Made by a program: the position numbers and the translations under genes
Notes under the pieces: generated by a model
The model's input: the letters and a program-made list of their open reading frames with translations, nothing else
Told to the model about the DNA's origin: nothing
Databases searched by the model: none
Origin: Natronobacterium haloterrestre
Lineage (GTDB): Archaea; Halobacteriota; Halobacteria; Halobacteriales; Natrialbaceae
DNA length: 64,000 nt
Direction of reading: 5' to 3'
Assembly: GCF_900112205.1 (NCBI RefSeq)
Contig: NZ_FOKW01000003.1
Location: 186,001 to 250,000, forward strand
Shown here: in pieces, positions 1-8,659 of the stretch
Layout of the letters: every line of letters begins with the position of its first letter
Numbering within the stretch: position 1 is the first letter of the stretch

Positions 1-1008
1 TTCCTCGAGTCGGTCGAGCGGTTCCTGCCGGCGGCGAGGGTCGACCGGAAGGGCCGAACCGTCCACTACGAGGGGACGACGACGCGGGTCGTCGCGACCC
101 CGATGGGCGTCGATGCCGCGAGCTACGACCGTGAAGCCCGGGAGGTCGGTGCGGGACCCCTCGAGTCGCTGCGCTCGGAGTATGACGTCCCACACCCGGA
201 CGACGCCGTCATCGGCCTCGGGGTCGATCGCCTCGATTACACGAAGGGGATTCCCGAACGCCTCGCCGCGCTCGAGCGGTTCTTCGAGCGCTACCCGGAC
301 TGGCGCGGGGAGTTCACCTTCGTCCAGAAGGCGACCCTCTCGCGGACGGACATTCCCACCTACGAGCGCCACGGCGACCTGGTCCGCAGCGAGGTCGAGC
401 GGATCAACAGCCGCTTTGGCACCGACGACTGGCAGCCGGTGATCTACACGGAGGACTACCTCGAGCAGGCGGAACTCTGTGCGCTCTACCGCCACGCGGA
501 TCTGTTGCTCGTCAGTCCGCTGGTCGACGGGATGAACCTCGTCGCACAGGAGTACGTCGCCGCCAGCGTCGACGACACCGGCGACACGTTGCTGTTGAGC
601 GACCGGGTCGGCGCACACGACCTGCTGGGGTCGCACGCGATCACGATCGATCCGTCGGACATCGACGGGATGGCCGAACGGATCGCGGACGCACTCGAGA
701 TGCCGATCGACGAGCGACGGCGACGGATGCGAACGCTCCGTGATCGGGTGTTCGACGCGGACATCGAGCGCTGGATGAGCGCGCAGTTCGACTGGATGCG
801 TCGGCTCCACGGTGAGCCGAGTCGGTCCGGCAGAAGGCGACAGGAGCAGGGTCGGGGACGGAACCGACCGTGCTCCGATTCGGGACTCGAGTCGGACTCG
901 AGGTCCGGGATGGAGTTCGACGCTGACCCTGGCTCGGACTCGGGATCGGACTCGGACTCCGACCCGGATCTCGACTCGGACCACCCCGAACGAACACCTC
1001 CCGCATAA
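1..1008 (+). CDS. otsA: trehalose-6-phosphate synthase (GT20), 5' end outside window
   Basis: Transfers glucose from a nucleotide sugar to glucose-6-phosphate, giving trehalose-6-phosphate. The frame is open from base 1, so the N-terminal part of the protein lies upstream of the window. The visible part carries GT20 signatures: VDRLDYTKGIPERL about 45 codons after the internal ATG at 103, and DGMNLVAQEYVAAS in the C-terminal Rossmann half. The last roughly 60 residues are an unusual Ser/Asp-rich tail (repeated SDSDSD) after the fold should have ended. otsB starts 2 bases after the stop, so the two are co-transcribed for trehalose synthesis as a compatible solute. Confidence 0.93.
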   Translation, partial: FLESVERFLPAARVDRKGRTVHYEGTTTRVVATPMGVDAASYDREAREVGAGPLESLRSEYDVPHPDDAVIGLGVDRLDYTKGIPERLAALERFFERYPDWRGEFTFVQKATLSRTDIPTYERHGDLVRSEVERINSRFGTDDWQPVIYTEDYLEQAELCALYRHADLLLVSPLVDGMNLVAQEYVAASVDDTGDTLLLSDRVGAHDLLGSHAITIDPSDIDGMAERIADALEMPIDERRRRMRTLRDRVFDADIERWMSAQFDWMRRLHGEPSRSGRRRQEQGRGRNRPCSDSGLESDSRSGMEFDADPGSDSGSDSDSDPDLDSDHPERTPPA

Positions 1009-1009
1009 C

Positions 1010-1900
1010 ATGACGGCCCGAAGCGAAGCCGCCTCCGCCGACTCGGTTCCGGTCCCCCTCGAGCGACGGCTGCCTCGCGTCCGCGAGCGGATCGAGGGCG
1101 GCTCCCGGCTCCTGCTCTGTCTGGACTTCGACGGGACGCTCGCCCCCATCGTCGACGAACCCGACGAGGCGGCCCCGACCGAGGACAATCGGGCGGCGGT
1201 CGCCGCCCTCTCCGACCACCCCGCGATCGACACTGCGATCGTCAGCGGCCGCGCGCTGGCCGACGTCCGCGAGCGGATCGACGGCCCGTCGATCTACGCC
1301 GGCAACCACGGGCTCGAGCTCGCCCGCAAAGGGTCGGTCGCCGTCCACCCCGTCGCCCGGAAGCGTACCAGACTGATCGAGGCCGTCTGTGAGACGCTCG
1401 AGACCGCCCTCGATACGGTCCCGAACGCCCGTATCGAGAACAAGGGGGTGACGGCGACGGTCCACGTTCGGTCCGTCCCGAGCGCCGCCAGGCCCGTCGT
1501 CGCCGAGCGGACGCGCGCGGTCGTCGACCGGCTCGCGGGCGACGACCTCGAGATTTCGACCGGGAAACGCATCCTCGAGATCGAACCCGCGGTCCCCTGG
1601 GGAAAGGGGAACGCGGTGGCGCTGATCGCGGCGGACGCGCCGGCCGACGCCGTCCCGATCTACGTCGGCGACGACGTTACCGACGAGTCCGCGTTCCGGA
1701 CCGTGTTGCCCGAGGGGATCGCCGTTCGCGTCGGCGACTCGGCACCCTCCGCGGCCTCCTGTCGGGTCGAGGATCCCGACGACGTGACGACGTTCCTCCA
1801 GTGGCTCGGAACGGCGGGGATCGATCTGCTCGATCCGCCCGATACGTCGTGGATCGACGAGCCCGCGTTCCCGGACGACGACCGCCCTCACGTGTCCTAG
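1010..1900 (+). CDS. otsB: trehalose-6-phosphate phosphatase (HAD superfamily)
   Basis: Removes phosphate from trehalose-6-phosphate to release trehalose. HAD motif I is LDFDGTLAPI, with the nucleophile/acid pair D39 and D41. The late motif YVGDDVTDE (residues 218-226) supplies the metal-binding aspartates. The ATG at 1010 is chosen because it follows the otsA stop by one base and puts the DxDGT motif near residue 39. The frame is open further upstream but overlaps otsA. About 296 residues, normal for OtsB. Confidence 0.92.
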   Translation: MTARSEAASADSVPVPLERRLPRVRERIEGGSRLLLCLDFDGTLAPIVDEPDEAAPTEDNRAAVAALSDHPAIDTAIVSGRALADVRERIDGPSIYAGNHGLELARKGSVAVHPVARKRTRLIEAVCETLETALDTVPNARIENKGVTATVHVRSVPSAARPVVAERTRAVVDRLAGDDLEISTGKRILEIEPAVPWGKGNAVALIAADAPADAVPIYVGDDVTDESAFRTVLPEGIAVRVGDSAPSAASCRVEDPDDVTTFLQWLGTAGIDLLDPPDTSWIDEPAFPDDDRPHVS

Positions 1901-2067
1901 TCCGACGGGAACGCGCCGCTCGAGGTTCCGCGAGTCGGTTCGTGACTGCGTGAACTGTCGACACCGATCGCGATATTTGTTGTCAATAGCTACCCCGAAC
2001 TGTCGGACCAGAGCCGAAAGTATTAGTTACCACTGGAAATATACCTACGGTACGAGAGTGAACGAGA

Positions 2068-2418
2068 GTGAAGCTGCGCCAACCTACTGACTTCCTGATC
2101 CTCGAGGCGCTCGAGGACAAGGGACGGAACGTCGCAACGAACCTTGCAGCCCACACGGGCAAGAGCCGAAAGAACATCAACACCCGACTGCCGGTCCTCG
2201 AGGATTACGGTCTCGTCGACAAGATCGGACCGGCCGAGCGGTCCGGTCTCTACGAAATCACCTCGAAGGGGAAGGCAGCGCTGGTGTACCGCGATCAGTA
2301 CGGGGAGGTCGACGACTTCGAGGACCTCATCGAAGGCCCGAACGCCGGTACCGTCGACGATCCAGAGGCCCAGGCCGGGTTCGTCCGCGGCGAAGACGAA
2401 GAAGACGACGAAGAATAA
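2068..2418 (+). CDS. winged-helix DNA-binding protein, PhiH1-repressor-like
   Basis: A 116-residue protein starting at GTG. The opening PTDFLILEALEDKGRNVATNLA, then SRKNINTRLPVLEDYGLVDKI and the wing SGLYEITSKGKAAL form a winged helix of the kind seen in haloarchaeal phage-repressor-like regulators. The C-terminal 35 residues are an acidic tail ending in EDEEDDEE, a typical salt-adaptation feature. It stands alone with about 165 bases of AT-richer sequence upstream (AAATATACC near 2037-2045), consistent with its own promoter. Its target genes cannot be read from the sequence. Confidence 0.8.
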   Translation: MKLRQPTDFLILEALEDKGRNVATNLAAHTGKSRKNINTRLPVLEDYGLVDKIGPAERSGLYEITSKGKAALVYRDQYGEVDDFEDLIEGPNAGTVDDPEAQAGFVRGEDEEDDEE

Positions 2419-2519
2419 TCTCCGGACTTCGACTCGAGAAATTCCGCTTTTCGATTGGTCCCCGTTACTCGGTACCGTGTCCCGTAGCAGCGGGACGTCG
2501 GTTCCACGCCCGCGGGACC

Positions 2520-3314
2520 TTACGGCCTCACGTCGCCGGCGTACGTCTCGAGTCGACGCCGAGCACAGCCGGAAAACGAGAGCGTAATCGCCCTGTCGCG
2601 GCCCGTCGTCTCCGGATAGGCCGTTTTGCAGGCCGACCGATCGCCGTCGTACGACGACGAGAACGCGTACGTGCTCAGCATCGGCGTCGCGACGACCGTC
2701 TCACCGGACCGAAAGACGACGCCGTGATCGTGGTCGAGGCCGAGCGCGTGGCCGACCTCGTGGAGCAACACCTGCATCGTCCGCGTCGGCGTCGTCAGCG
2801 GCACGATCGGGTGGTCGATGGGGACGTCCGGGTTCTCGTCTTCGGCGTCCGGAACGGTCGCCGGCAGTTCGTCGATCGGCTCGAGCGCGGCGAGGTGTCG
2901 CGCTCCGCCAACTGACGCGACGTGTGGGAGCCCGTACCCCGTCGGTGCGTCGACCATTCCGCCGTCGGTGACGAGGAGGTTCACGTCGGCGGCCGGTTCG
3001 AGGTCGCTCGCGCCGGCCAGCCCGCCGGCCAGCGTCAGGGGCCACTCGCCGCGGGTCGTGACGCGAGCGCCGTCCTCGTGAGCGACCGCCACCGTCCCGC
3101 CGAAGGAAAGCTCGAGCGACCAGTACGGGAGGTCGAGGAACCGCTCGAGGTACTCCCGGACTCGGTCCCGGACGCCGTCGTATCGGGCCGCCCGTTCGGA
3201 GCGCCAGACACGGACGGCGAGCGTGTCGACGGTCGACCGATCGCGGCGCGTGTACGCGAACGCGCCGAGCGATGCCGCCGATCCGACCGCGCCGAGGAAC
3301 GTCCGCCGGTTCAC
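2520..3314 (-). CDS. Tat-exported matrixin-like zinc metalloprotease
   Basis: Begins at GTG with NRRTFLGAVGSAASLGAFAY, a twin-arginine signal followed by a hydrophobic stretch, so export by Tat is likely. The zinc site HEVGHALGLDHDH lies near residues 185-197 and matches HExxHxxGxxH, the metzincin/matrixin pattern. A methionine-containing segment (VVATPMLSTYAF) follows at the place expected for a Met-turn. About 264 residues. Three cysteine-containing segments occur near the C terminus. The substrate is unknown. Extracellular protein turnover is an inference from export and family. Confidence 0.82.
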   Translation of the reverse strand: MNRRTFLGAVGSAASLGAFAYTRRDRSTVDTLAVRVWRSERAARYDGVRDRVREYLERFLDLPYWSLELSFGGTVAVAHEDGARVTTRGEWPLTLAGGLAGASDLEPAADVNLLVTDGGMVDAPTGYGLPHVASVGGARHLAALEPIDELPATVPDAEDENPDVPIDHPIVPLTTPTRTMQVLLHEVGHALGLDHDHGVVFRSGETVVATPMLSTYAFSSSYDGDRSACKTAYPETTGRDRAITLSFSGCARRRLETYAGDVRP

Positions 3315-3374
3315 GACGGCCCGTTTCGCGGCCCATGGCTCGACTCCCGGGGTTCACATGGCCGCGTTTTATCC

Positions 3375-3812
3375 TCACGGCTGGACCGCAGGCCTCCGCG
3401 ACGGGCACCTGCGCGTATCGACCGCCAGCGTCGCCTCACCGACGACTCTGACCTCGAGCCAGCACGGGACGTTTGCCGGCTCGATCGGCGTCAACATGAG
3501 CAACGCGCCCTCGTCGGTCTCGACCAGTCGCCGGTCGGGGCCGGGTTCGCGCTGGCGAAGGCAGCGACGCCACTCGCCGATCCGAAGTCGTCGTCGCACC
3601 TGCCAGGCCGTGTAGTAACGCCCGTTCGATCCCTCGAGCAGTTCCAGGTCCTCGAGCGGGGCGTTCGGCGCTACGGCCACGTGAGACCACCCGCGGCGGC
3701 CGCGCCGTCGGCTCCGCTCCCGTCCTCGCCGTCGCTGTCTTCGACTCGCACGTCGCTCCGGTCCATCGTCGATATCGCTCTCGTCGGCGCGTTCGACGCC
3801 CGGTGGCCCCAT
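3375..3812 (-). CDS. hypothetical protein, arginine-rich N terminus
   Basis: A 145-residue frame whose C-terminal two thirds look like a real globular protein (APLEDLELLEGSNGRYYT, EGALLMLTPIEPANVPCW, LEVRVVGEATLAVDTRRC). The first 40 residues are Arg/Asp-rich, so the true start may be internal. No family recognised. It lies just upstream of the zinc protease gene on the same strand, separated by 60 bases, and divergent from the DUF5804 gene. Confidence is moderate because the opposite strand also has open frames here. Confidence 0.5.
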   Translation of the reverse strand: MGPPGVERADESDIDDGPERRASRRQRRRGRERSRRRGRRGWSHVAVAPNAPLEDLELLEGSNGRYYTAWQVRRRLRIGEWRRCLRQREPGPDRRLVETDEGALLMLTPIEPANVPCWLEVRVVGEATLAVDTRRCPSRRPAVQP

Positions 3813-3943
3813 CGGCGCTCGGGTTCACATGCGAGAGCTTTAAGAAATCGTGAGAGTCACTCACACTGGAAGACCGTCTGCGAACGACTGTCCGGACGAC
3901 GAACCCGAAACCCACATTACGGCCACGCACCCACCACAGGACA

Positions 3944-4540
3944 GTGACTCGCGTCTGTCTCATCGGGAACGACGACGTCAACCTCCAGTACGAACTCCTC
4001 TCCCGGGAAACCTCCCGCGAGGCACTCGCGACGTACGACCTCCGGCGGCCGTTCGAGAACTCACTCGCCGTCCGGACGGTCAGCGTCGGCGCGGCCGTCA
4101 CCCTGCTGAACGACCTCCAGTGGTACCTCACCCGGTTCGTCGACGCGGCCCTGGTTCAGGAGCCGAGCATCAGCGACGAGGAGTGGCTCTCGCGGTCGCT
4201 CGCGACCGACCTCCGGAACGGCGACGTCGAGCCCCACGAGACCGGCGAGTTCTGCAAGGTCTACGGGCTCGAGCGGGTCGACAGGGGAGAAACGAATCCG
4301 TCGCCGCCGGAGACGGGAGCCAACGTCCCCGTGGATCGCGGAGCCGAAGCCGACGGCGACGGCGACGGCGACGGGAACGGCGGGGACGACTCCGAAGACA
4401 GCGACGAGGCCGACGCGACGCTCCGACTGGTCGAACCGCTGTACGTGCGCCGGACGGACGGCGACCTCCCGGCCTACGACCTGCGGGACGTCGAGGAGAC
4501 GCTGGTCGTTCGACTCACGGAGTCGGAGTACTCGCCCTGA
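3944..4540 (+). CDS. DUF5804 family protein
   Basis: 198 residues starting at GTG. The N-terminal 115 residues (MTRVCLIGNDDVNLQYELLS, NSLAVRTVSVGAAVTLLND, PSISDEEWLSRSLATDL) match my memory of the haloarchaeal family DUF5804. A low-complexity linker of repeated Asp-Gly and acidic residues (around 125-150) separates it from a short conserved C-terminal segment ending LRDVEETLVVRLTESEYSP. No signal or membrane segment. Function unknown. Confidence 0.75.
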   Translation: MTRVCLIGNDDVNLQYELLSRETSREALATYDLRRPFENSLAVRTVSVGAAVTLLNDLQWYLTRFVDAALVQEPSISDEEWLSRSLATDLRNGDVEPHETGEFCKVYGLERVDRGETNPSPPETGANVPVDRGAEADGDGDGDGNGGDDSEDSDEADATLRLVEPLYVRRTDGDLPAYDLRDVEETLVVRLTESEYSP

Positions 4541-4568
4541 ATGGGGCTCGAGGGCGGTCGGCGTCCGG

Positions 4569-5297
4569 TTACTTGCGGTCGGAACCCTCCTCGCTCGCCG
4601 AATCGACGCCGATCCCGAACCCGTGTTCCTGGCCGTCCTGATCGACGATCGTCGCCGAGAGTTCCGTGACGGGGTCGTCCTCGAAGGTCACGCGGACGAG
4701 GAGGCCGACCGCCGTGATCTGTTCCGCGCAGGCCTGTGCCTCGTCCTGCCCGTCGTCCACGCTGGCGTCGACGGCCAGTCGCTCGTCGTCTCCCTCCTGC
4801 TCCTCGTCCTCGAGGTCGATCGCGTCGAGAACCATCTCGTGACAGAGGTCCGACCCCCCGGCCTCGAGGGCGACTAAGAGGCCGTCGTCGAACGGCGTGT
4901 CTGCGACGAAATCGGCGAGGGCGTCGGAGGACCCGCCGGCCGATTCGCGCTCCTCGAGCCAGTCGTCGGCGTCGTCTTCCTCGAGGAAGAGCCAGGCTTC
5001 CGGGCTCGAGGGGGGCTGGGGGTGTTGGTAGGCGTACGTCTCGTAGGAGAAGCCGTCGCCCTCGCCGCCGGTCTCGTTCCCGTCGTTCTCGTCGTTCTCG
5101 TCGCCGTCGGTCTCGTTTCCGCTCTCGTTCGAGTCCGATTCGTTCCCGTCGCCTTCGTCGTCGGTCCCGTCGTCACCCGACGGGTCGGAGACGCCGCCGA
5201 ACTCGTCGCCGAGACAACCGGCGGCCAGCGCGATCAGGCCCGTCCCGCCAGCGAGAAGGGCTCGTCTGGAGCGCGTAGATTCGGAGGGTCGTTCCAT
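4569..5297 (-). CDS. Tat lipoprotein with acidic linker, function unknown
   Basis: The N terminus has RSRRALLAGG and a hydrophobic run ending in the lipobox LAAGC, so this is a lipid-anchored Tat substrate. It is followed by about 60 residues of Asp/Glu/Asn/Gly/Ser repeats, a tether seen in haloarchaeal surface lipoproteins. A globular domain of about 150 residues comes next, with two cysteines (SDLCHEMV, AQACAEQI) that could pair. No enzyme motif seen. Convergent with the DUF5804 gene. Confidence 0.78.
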   Translation of the reverse strand: MERPSESTRSRRALLAGGTGLIALAAGCLGDEFGGVSDPSGDDGTDDEGDGNESDSNESGNETDGDENDENDGNETGGEGDGFSYETYAYQHPQPPSSPEAWLFLEEDDADDWLEERESAGGSSDALADFVADTPFDDGLLVALEAGGSDLCHEMVLDAIDLEDEEQEGDDERLAVDASVDDGQDEAQACAEQITAVGLLVRVTFEDDPVTELSATIVDQDGQEHGFGIGVDSASEEGSDRK

Positions 5298-5385
5298 CGT
5301 GTCCGAAGGTATCAGGGGGACGGTAAAGACCGTTCCCCAAGGTAAAAGAGACGTTTTGTCAGTGCGATCAGAGGGGAGAACCGGG

Positions 5386-6360
5386 TCAGTCGAACAGCCC
5401 GGTGGAGAGGTACCGCTCCCCGCTGTCCCAGAAGACGGTCACCACCAGCGGGCAGTCCTCGGCCCCTCGTCCCCCGTCGGTCTCGGGCGGCGCGGCCTCG
5501 TCGAACGCGCCGACGACCTCCGGGCAGTCGGTTTCCGGTTCGGCGATCTCCGCGGCCACCTGGCGGGCGACCAGGCTCGTCGCGCCGCTTGACTGCCCGA
5601 CGAGGATCCCCTCTTCGCGGGCGAGGCGGCGACACTCCGCTTCGGCGTCCTCGAGGCGAACTGTCTCGACGCGATCGATCAGATCCCGGTCGAGGTTTTC
5701 GCTGACGAAGCCCGGTCCCATCCCCTGGAAGTCGTCGTTGCCGGCCTTCCCCGTCGAGAGGACGGCGTTACGAGCGGGCTCGAGGGCGACGATTTCCATC
5801 TCGGGGAACTCCTCCCGGAGTCGTCTGCCCGTCCCCGAGATCGTTCCGCCGGTGCCGACGCCGGCGACGAAAGCGTCGATTTCCCGGTCGCCGACCTGTT
5901 CTACGATCTCCTCGCCGGTCGTCCGGTAGTGGGCCTCCGGGTTCGCGGGGTTGTCGAACTGGCCGAGCTGGATCGCGCCTTCCTCGGCGAGTTCGTCGGC
6001 CCTGTCTCGGGCATCCTCCATGGTGCCGTCGACGAGCTCGAGGTCGGCCCCGTAGGCCGCCATCACCTGCCGGCGCTCCTCGGACTTGTCCGACGGCATG
6101 ACGATGGTCAGGTCGTAGTCGCGGGCGGCGGCGACCAGTGCGAGCCCGATCCCCGTGTTCCCGCTCGTGGGCTCGACGAGCCAGTCGCCGGGCTCGATCC
6201 GGCCCTCGCGCTCGGCGGCCCGGATCATCTCCCGTGCGGGACGGTCCTTCGCCGAACCGCCGGGGTTGAAGGATTCGATCTTCGCGGCGACCGTCGCCCC
6301 CTCTGGCGAGTCGACCTGGACCAGCGGCGAGCCGATCGTGTCCAGGATACTTGCCTTCAT
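5386..6360 (-). CDS. cysK: cysteine synthase, PLP-dependent
   Basis: Makes cysteine from O-acetylserine (or a related activated serine) and sulfide. The PLP lysine is in FNPGGSAKDR (K38). The substrate loop PTSGNTGIG and the phosphate-binding GVGTGGTISGTG are intact. 324 residues, normal length. An insert near the C terminus (EAAPPETDGGRGAEDC) is slightly unusual. Single gene on the minus strand with its own upstream region. Which activated serine it uses cannot be told from the sequence. Confidence 0.9.
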   Translation of the reverse strand: MKASILDTIGSPLVQVDSPEGATVAAKIESFNPGGSAKDRPAREMIRAAEREGRIEPGDWLVEPTSGNTGIGLALVAAARDYDLTIVMPSDKSEERRQVMAAYGADLELVDGTMEDARDRADELAEEGAIQLGQFDNPANPEAHYRTTGEEIVEQVGDREIDAFVAGVGTGGTISGTGRRLREEFPEMEIVALEPARNAVLSTGKAGNDDFQGMGPGFVSENLDRDLIDRVETVRLEDAEAECRRLAREEGILVGQSSGATSLVARQVAAEIAEPETDCPEVVGAFDEAAPPETDGGRGAEDCPLVVTVFWDSGERYLSTGLFD

Positions 6361-6453
6361 TACACCCGCATAAGGGGTGGATACGTAAACGCGTGCCGGA
6401 CGTCGGCAGTTCGTGCCGGTGTCGGGCGTCCGGATCGATCCCCAGCTATCGAT

Positions 6454-7515
6454 CTACTCCGCCGGAACGGCGGTTTCGTCGACCGACTCGGCGTTTTCGA
6501 TGCGCTCCTCCGCGTACTCCTCCGCGGCGGCGAGTACGGTCGTGTCCTGGCGCTCGGCCCGGTCGATCATCTCACTGAGGCGGTCGCCGATCGCGGCCGC
6601 CTCGTCGAAGGCCCCCTCGCGGGTCCCGCCGAGGTACTCCTTCGCGACCGTGATCAGGCCGCCCGCGTTGATCACGTAGTCGGGCGCGTAGACGATCCCC
6701 TCCTCCCGGAGTGCCTCCGCGTGGCGGCGCTCGGCCAGGACGTTGTTCGCCGCGCCGGCGACGATGTCACACTCGAGTTGCGGGATCGTGTCGTCGTTGA
6801 CGACGCCCCCGACCGCACACGGCGCGAAGACGTCACAGGGCTCCTCGTAGACGTTCTCCGGCGCGACGGTGTCGACGTCGTGTTCGTCTGCGAACGCCGC
6901 GACGTGGTCCTCGTCGATGTCCGAGACGGTGACCTCGGCCCCGTTGTCCGCGAGTTCCTCCGCGAGCGCCTGGCCGACTTTCCCGAGTCCCTGCACGACG
7001 ACCTCGAGGCCCTCGACCGACTCCGTCCCGTACACGTGGTCGGCACAGGCCTGGATCCCGCTGAAGACGCCGTGGGCGGTGATCGGCGACGGGTTCCCCA
7101 GGCCGTCGCTGGTTCCGACGGCGTAGTCGGTCTCGCGGCGCACGATCTCCATGTCCTCGACGCCCGTGTTGACGTCGACCGACGTGATGTAGCGGCCGCC
7201 CAGGTGATCGACCGCGCGACCGTAGGCCTCGAGCAGGTCCTCCGTCTTGAGCTCCTCGGGGTTCCCCACGATGACGGCCTTTCCGCCGCCCAGCGGGAGG
7301 TCGGCGGCGGCCGCCTTGTAGGTCATCGCCTCGGAGAGCCGGAGCACGTCCTCGAGGGCGTCGTCTTCCGTTTCGTAGTCGTAGAAGCGTGTGCCGCCGA
7401 GGCTGGGCCCGAGCGCCGTGTCGTGGATCGCGACGATCGCCTTGAGCCCCGTTTCGGGATCGGTGAAGTACGATACCTGTTCGTGGCCGCGGTCGTCGAT
7501 CGAGTCAAATACCAT
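6454..7515 (-). CDS. Glu/Leu/Phe/Val dehydrogenase, leucine-dehydrogenase type
   Basis: NAD(P)-dependent oxidative deamination of a branched-chain or aromatic amino acid. The glycine-rich LGPSLGGTRFY and the catalytic lysine segment LPLGGGKAVIVG are followed by a Rossmann domain (VVQGLGKVGQALAEEL). 353 residues matches the shorter leucine/phenylalanine dehydrogenase branch better than the roughly 420-residue glutamate dehydrogenases. The exact substrate is not settled by motif alone. Confidence 0.86.
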   Translation of the reverse strand: MVFDSIDDRGHEQVSYFTDPETGLKAIVAIHDTALGPSLGGTRFYDYETEDDALEDVLRLSEAMTYKAAAADLPLGGGKAVIVGNPEELKTEDLLEAYGRAVDHLGGRYITSVDVNTGVEDMEIVRRETDYAVGTSDGLGNPSPITAHGVFSGIQACADHVYGTESVEGLEVVVQGLGKVGQALAEELADNGAEVTVSDIDEDHVAAFADEHDVDTVAPENVYEEPCDVFAPCAVGGVVNDDTIPQLECDIVAGAANNVLAERRHAEALREEGIVYAPDYVINAGGLITVAKEYLGGTREGAFDEAAAIGDRLSEMIDRAERQDTTVLAAAEEYAEERIENAESVDETAVPAE

Positions 7516-7676
7516 ACTATAACTCTTTGGTTTGGCGTAAAAATTCTACCGACTCCGAGACGGGTTCGACGTCCCGCGGATGAACGCCGAATTCGCTGGA
7601 CGGACCGTCGGCGACGAGCGGAAAAAGGCCGGCGGTTCGTCGGAGACTTTTTGTCGAGTCGCTGTGACGTCGTGGT

Positions 7677-8006
7677 ATGGACGGCATCGTCTTCTTTCGG
7701 ACGGAGCGCCACGACGAGGTAGTCGAGTTCTACCGCGAACTCGGCGCGACGGTCTGGCGGGAACAGCCCGACTGCACCATCCTGCAGGCCGGTTCGTTCC
7801 GGTTCGGGTTCTGCGACCGCGAGTCGGCGGACACGGAGGGCATCGTCACGTTCGTCTTCGACGACCGCGCCGGCGTCGACGACGCCTACGAGGAACTGGC
7901 CGAACTGGCGGACGAGGAACCACGGTACAACGAGACCTACGACATCTACCAGTTCTTTGCGTCCGATCCCGAGAGCCGGACGGTGGAGTTCCAGACCTTC
8001 GAGTAA
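7677..8006 (+). CDS. VOC (glyoxalase/dioxygenase fold) family protein
   Basis: 109 residues with the VOC beta-alpha-beta pattern: GIVFFRTERHDEVVEFYREL, then AGSFRFGFCDR, and the closing IYQFFASDPESRTVEFQTFE. The first strand lacks a classical metal-binding His and the end has a Glu. Metal binding is therefore uncertain. Function unknown. Divergent from the leucine dehydrogenase gene, with about 160 bases between them. Confidence 0.82.
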   Translation: MDGIVFFRTERHDEVVEFYRELGATVWREQPDCTILQAGSFRFGFCDRESADTEGIVTFVFDDRAGVDDAYEELAELADEEPRYNETYDIYQFFASDPESRTVEFQTFE

Positions 8007-8251
8007 CGTCGGACTCGCACGGCTCGACGCCTCGAGGAGTACGACGGCAAGAAAACGCTGAGTGGCACCCCAGGTACCACGTGCCTCTGACACCGAGGCG
8101 GTTGAGAATAGTTTACGAAATCGCATTAATCTTTGCACGTCGGACAGAGTTTCACCTACCGATCCGAACACAGTCCGGAACACGTTCGGCTCCTCGCGAG
8201 AACCCTGTCGGAAACACCGCCGTTAAGCCGGCGGGGCCGCAAGCCGTGGGT

Positions 8252-8623
8252 ATGAGTCTCGAGACCCTCACCCCCAACCCGACGTGGGACGCCGCCTCCT
8301 ACGAGGACGCGGTCGATACGCTCGCAGCGTACAACGACGACCTCGTCTACAAGGTCTGGGGCGGCGACTGGTGCAAGGACTGCCGAAAGCTACTGCCCGA
8401 CCTCGGCGCGGCCCTCGAGGCGGCGGAGGTCCCAGACGACCGGATCGAGGAGTACGCCGTCGACCAGGACAAGCAGGGTCCCGGCGTCGACGAGTACGGG
8501 GTCGAGTACATCCCGACGGTCGTCGTGGAGACGGACGACGGCGAGGAGGTAACGCGGTTCGTCGAAGAGGAGGACCTGCCGCCGGCGCTCTGGCTGGCCG
8601 AGCGGATCGACGAGGAACTGTAG
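8252..8623 (+). CDS. thioredoxin family protein
   Basis: 123 residues. The redox motif is WCKDC (C41, C44), unlike the usual WCGPC. The fold is completed by YGVEYIPTVVVETDDGEEV with the cis-proline. The ATG at 8252 is used because the frame upstream is non-coding. It is convergent with the large DUF255 gene, itself a thioredoxin-fold protein, 36 bases away. Likely a cytoplasmic disulfide reductase. Confidence 0.85.
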   Translation: MSLETLTPNPTWDAASYEDAVDTLAAYNDDLVYKVWGGDWCKDCRKLLPDLGAALEAAEVPDDRIEEYAVDQDKQGPGVDEYGVEYIPTVVVETDDGEEVTRFVEEEDLPPALWLAERIDEEL

Positions 8624-8659
8624 CGCCGCCGACTCCTGCTTTTCCCGCCGTTGTCGCTT

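Noticed and set aside
5929-7722. 597-codon open frame on the plus strand
   Set aside because: It lies opposite the cysteine synthase and leucine dehydrogenase genes and repeats the Arg/Asp/Val composition expected from the mirror of high-GC codons.
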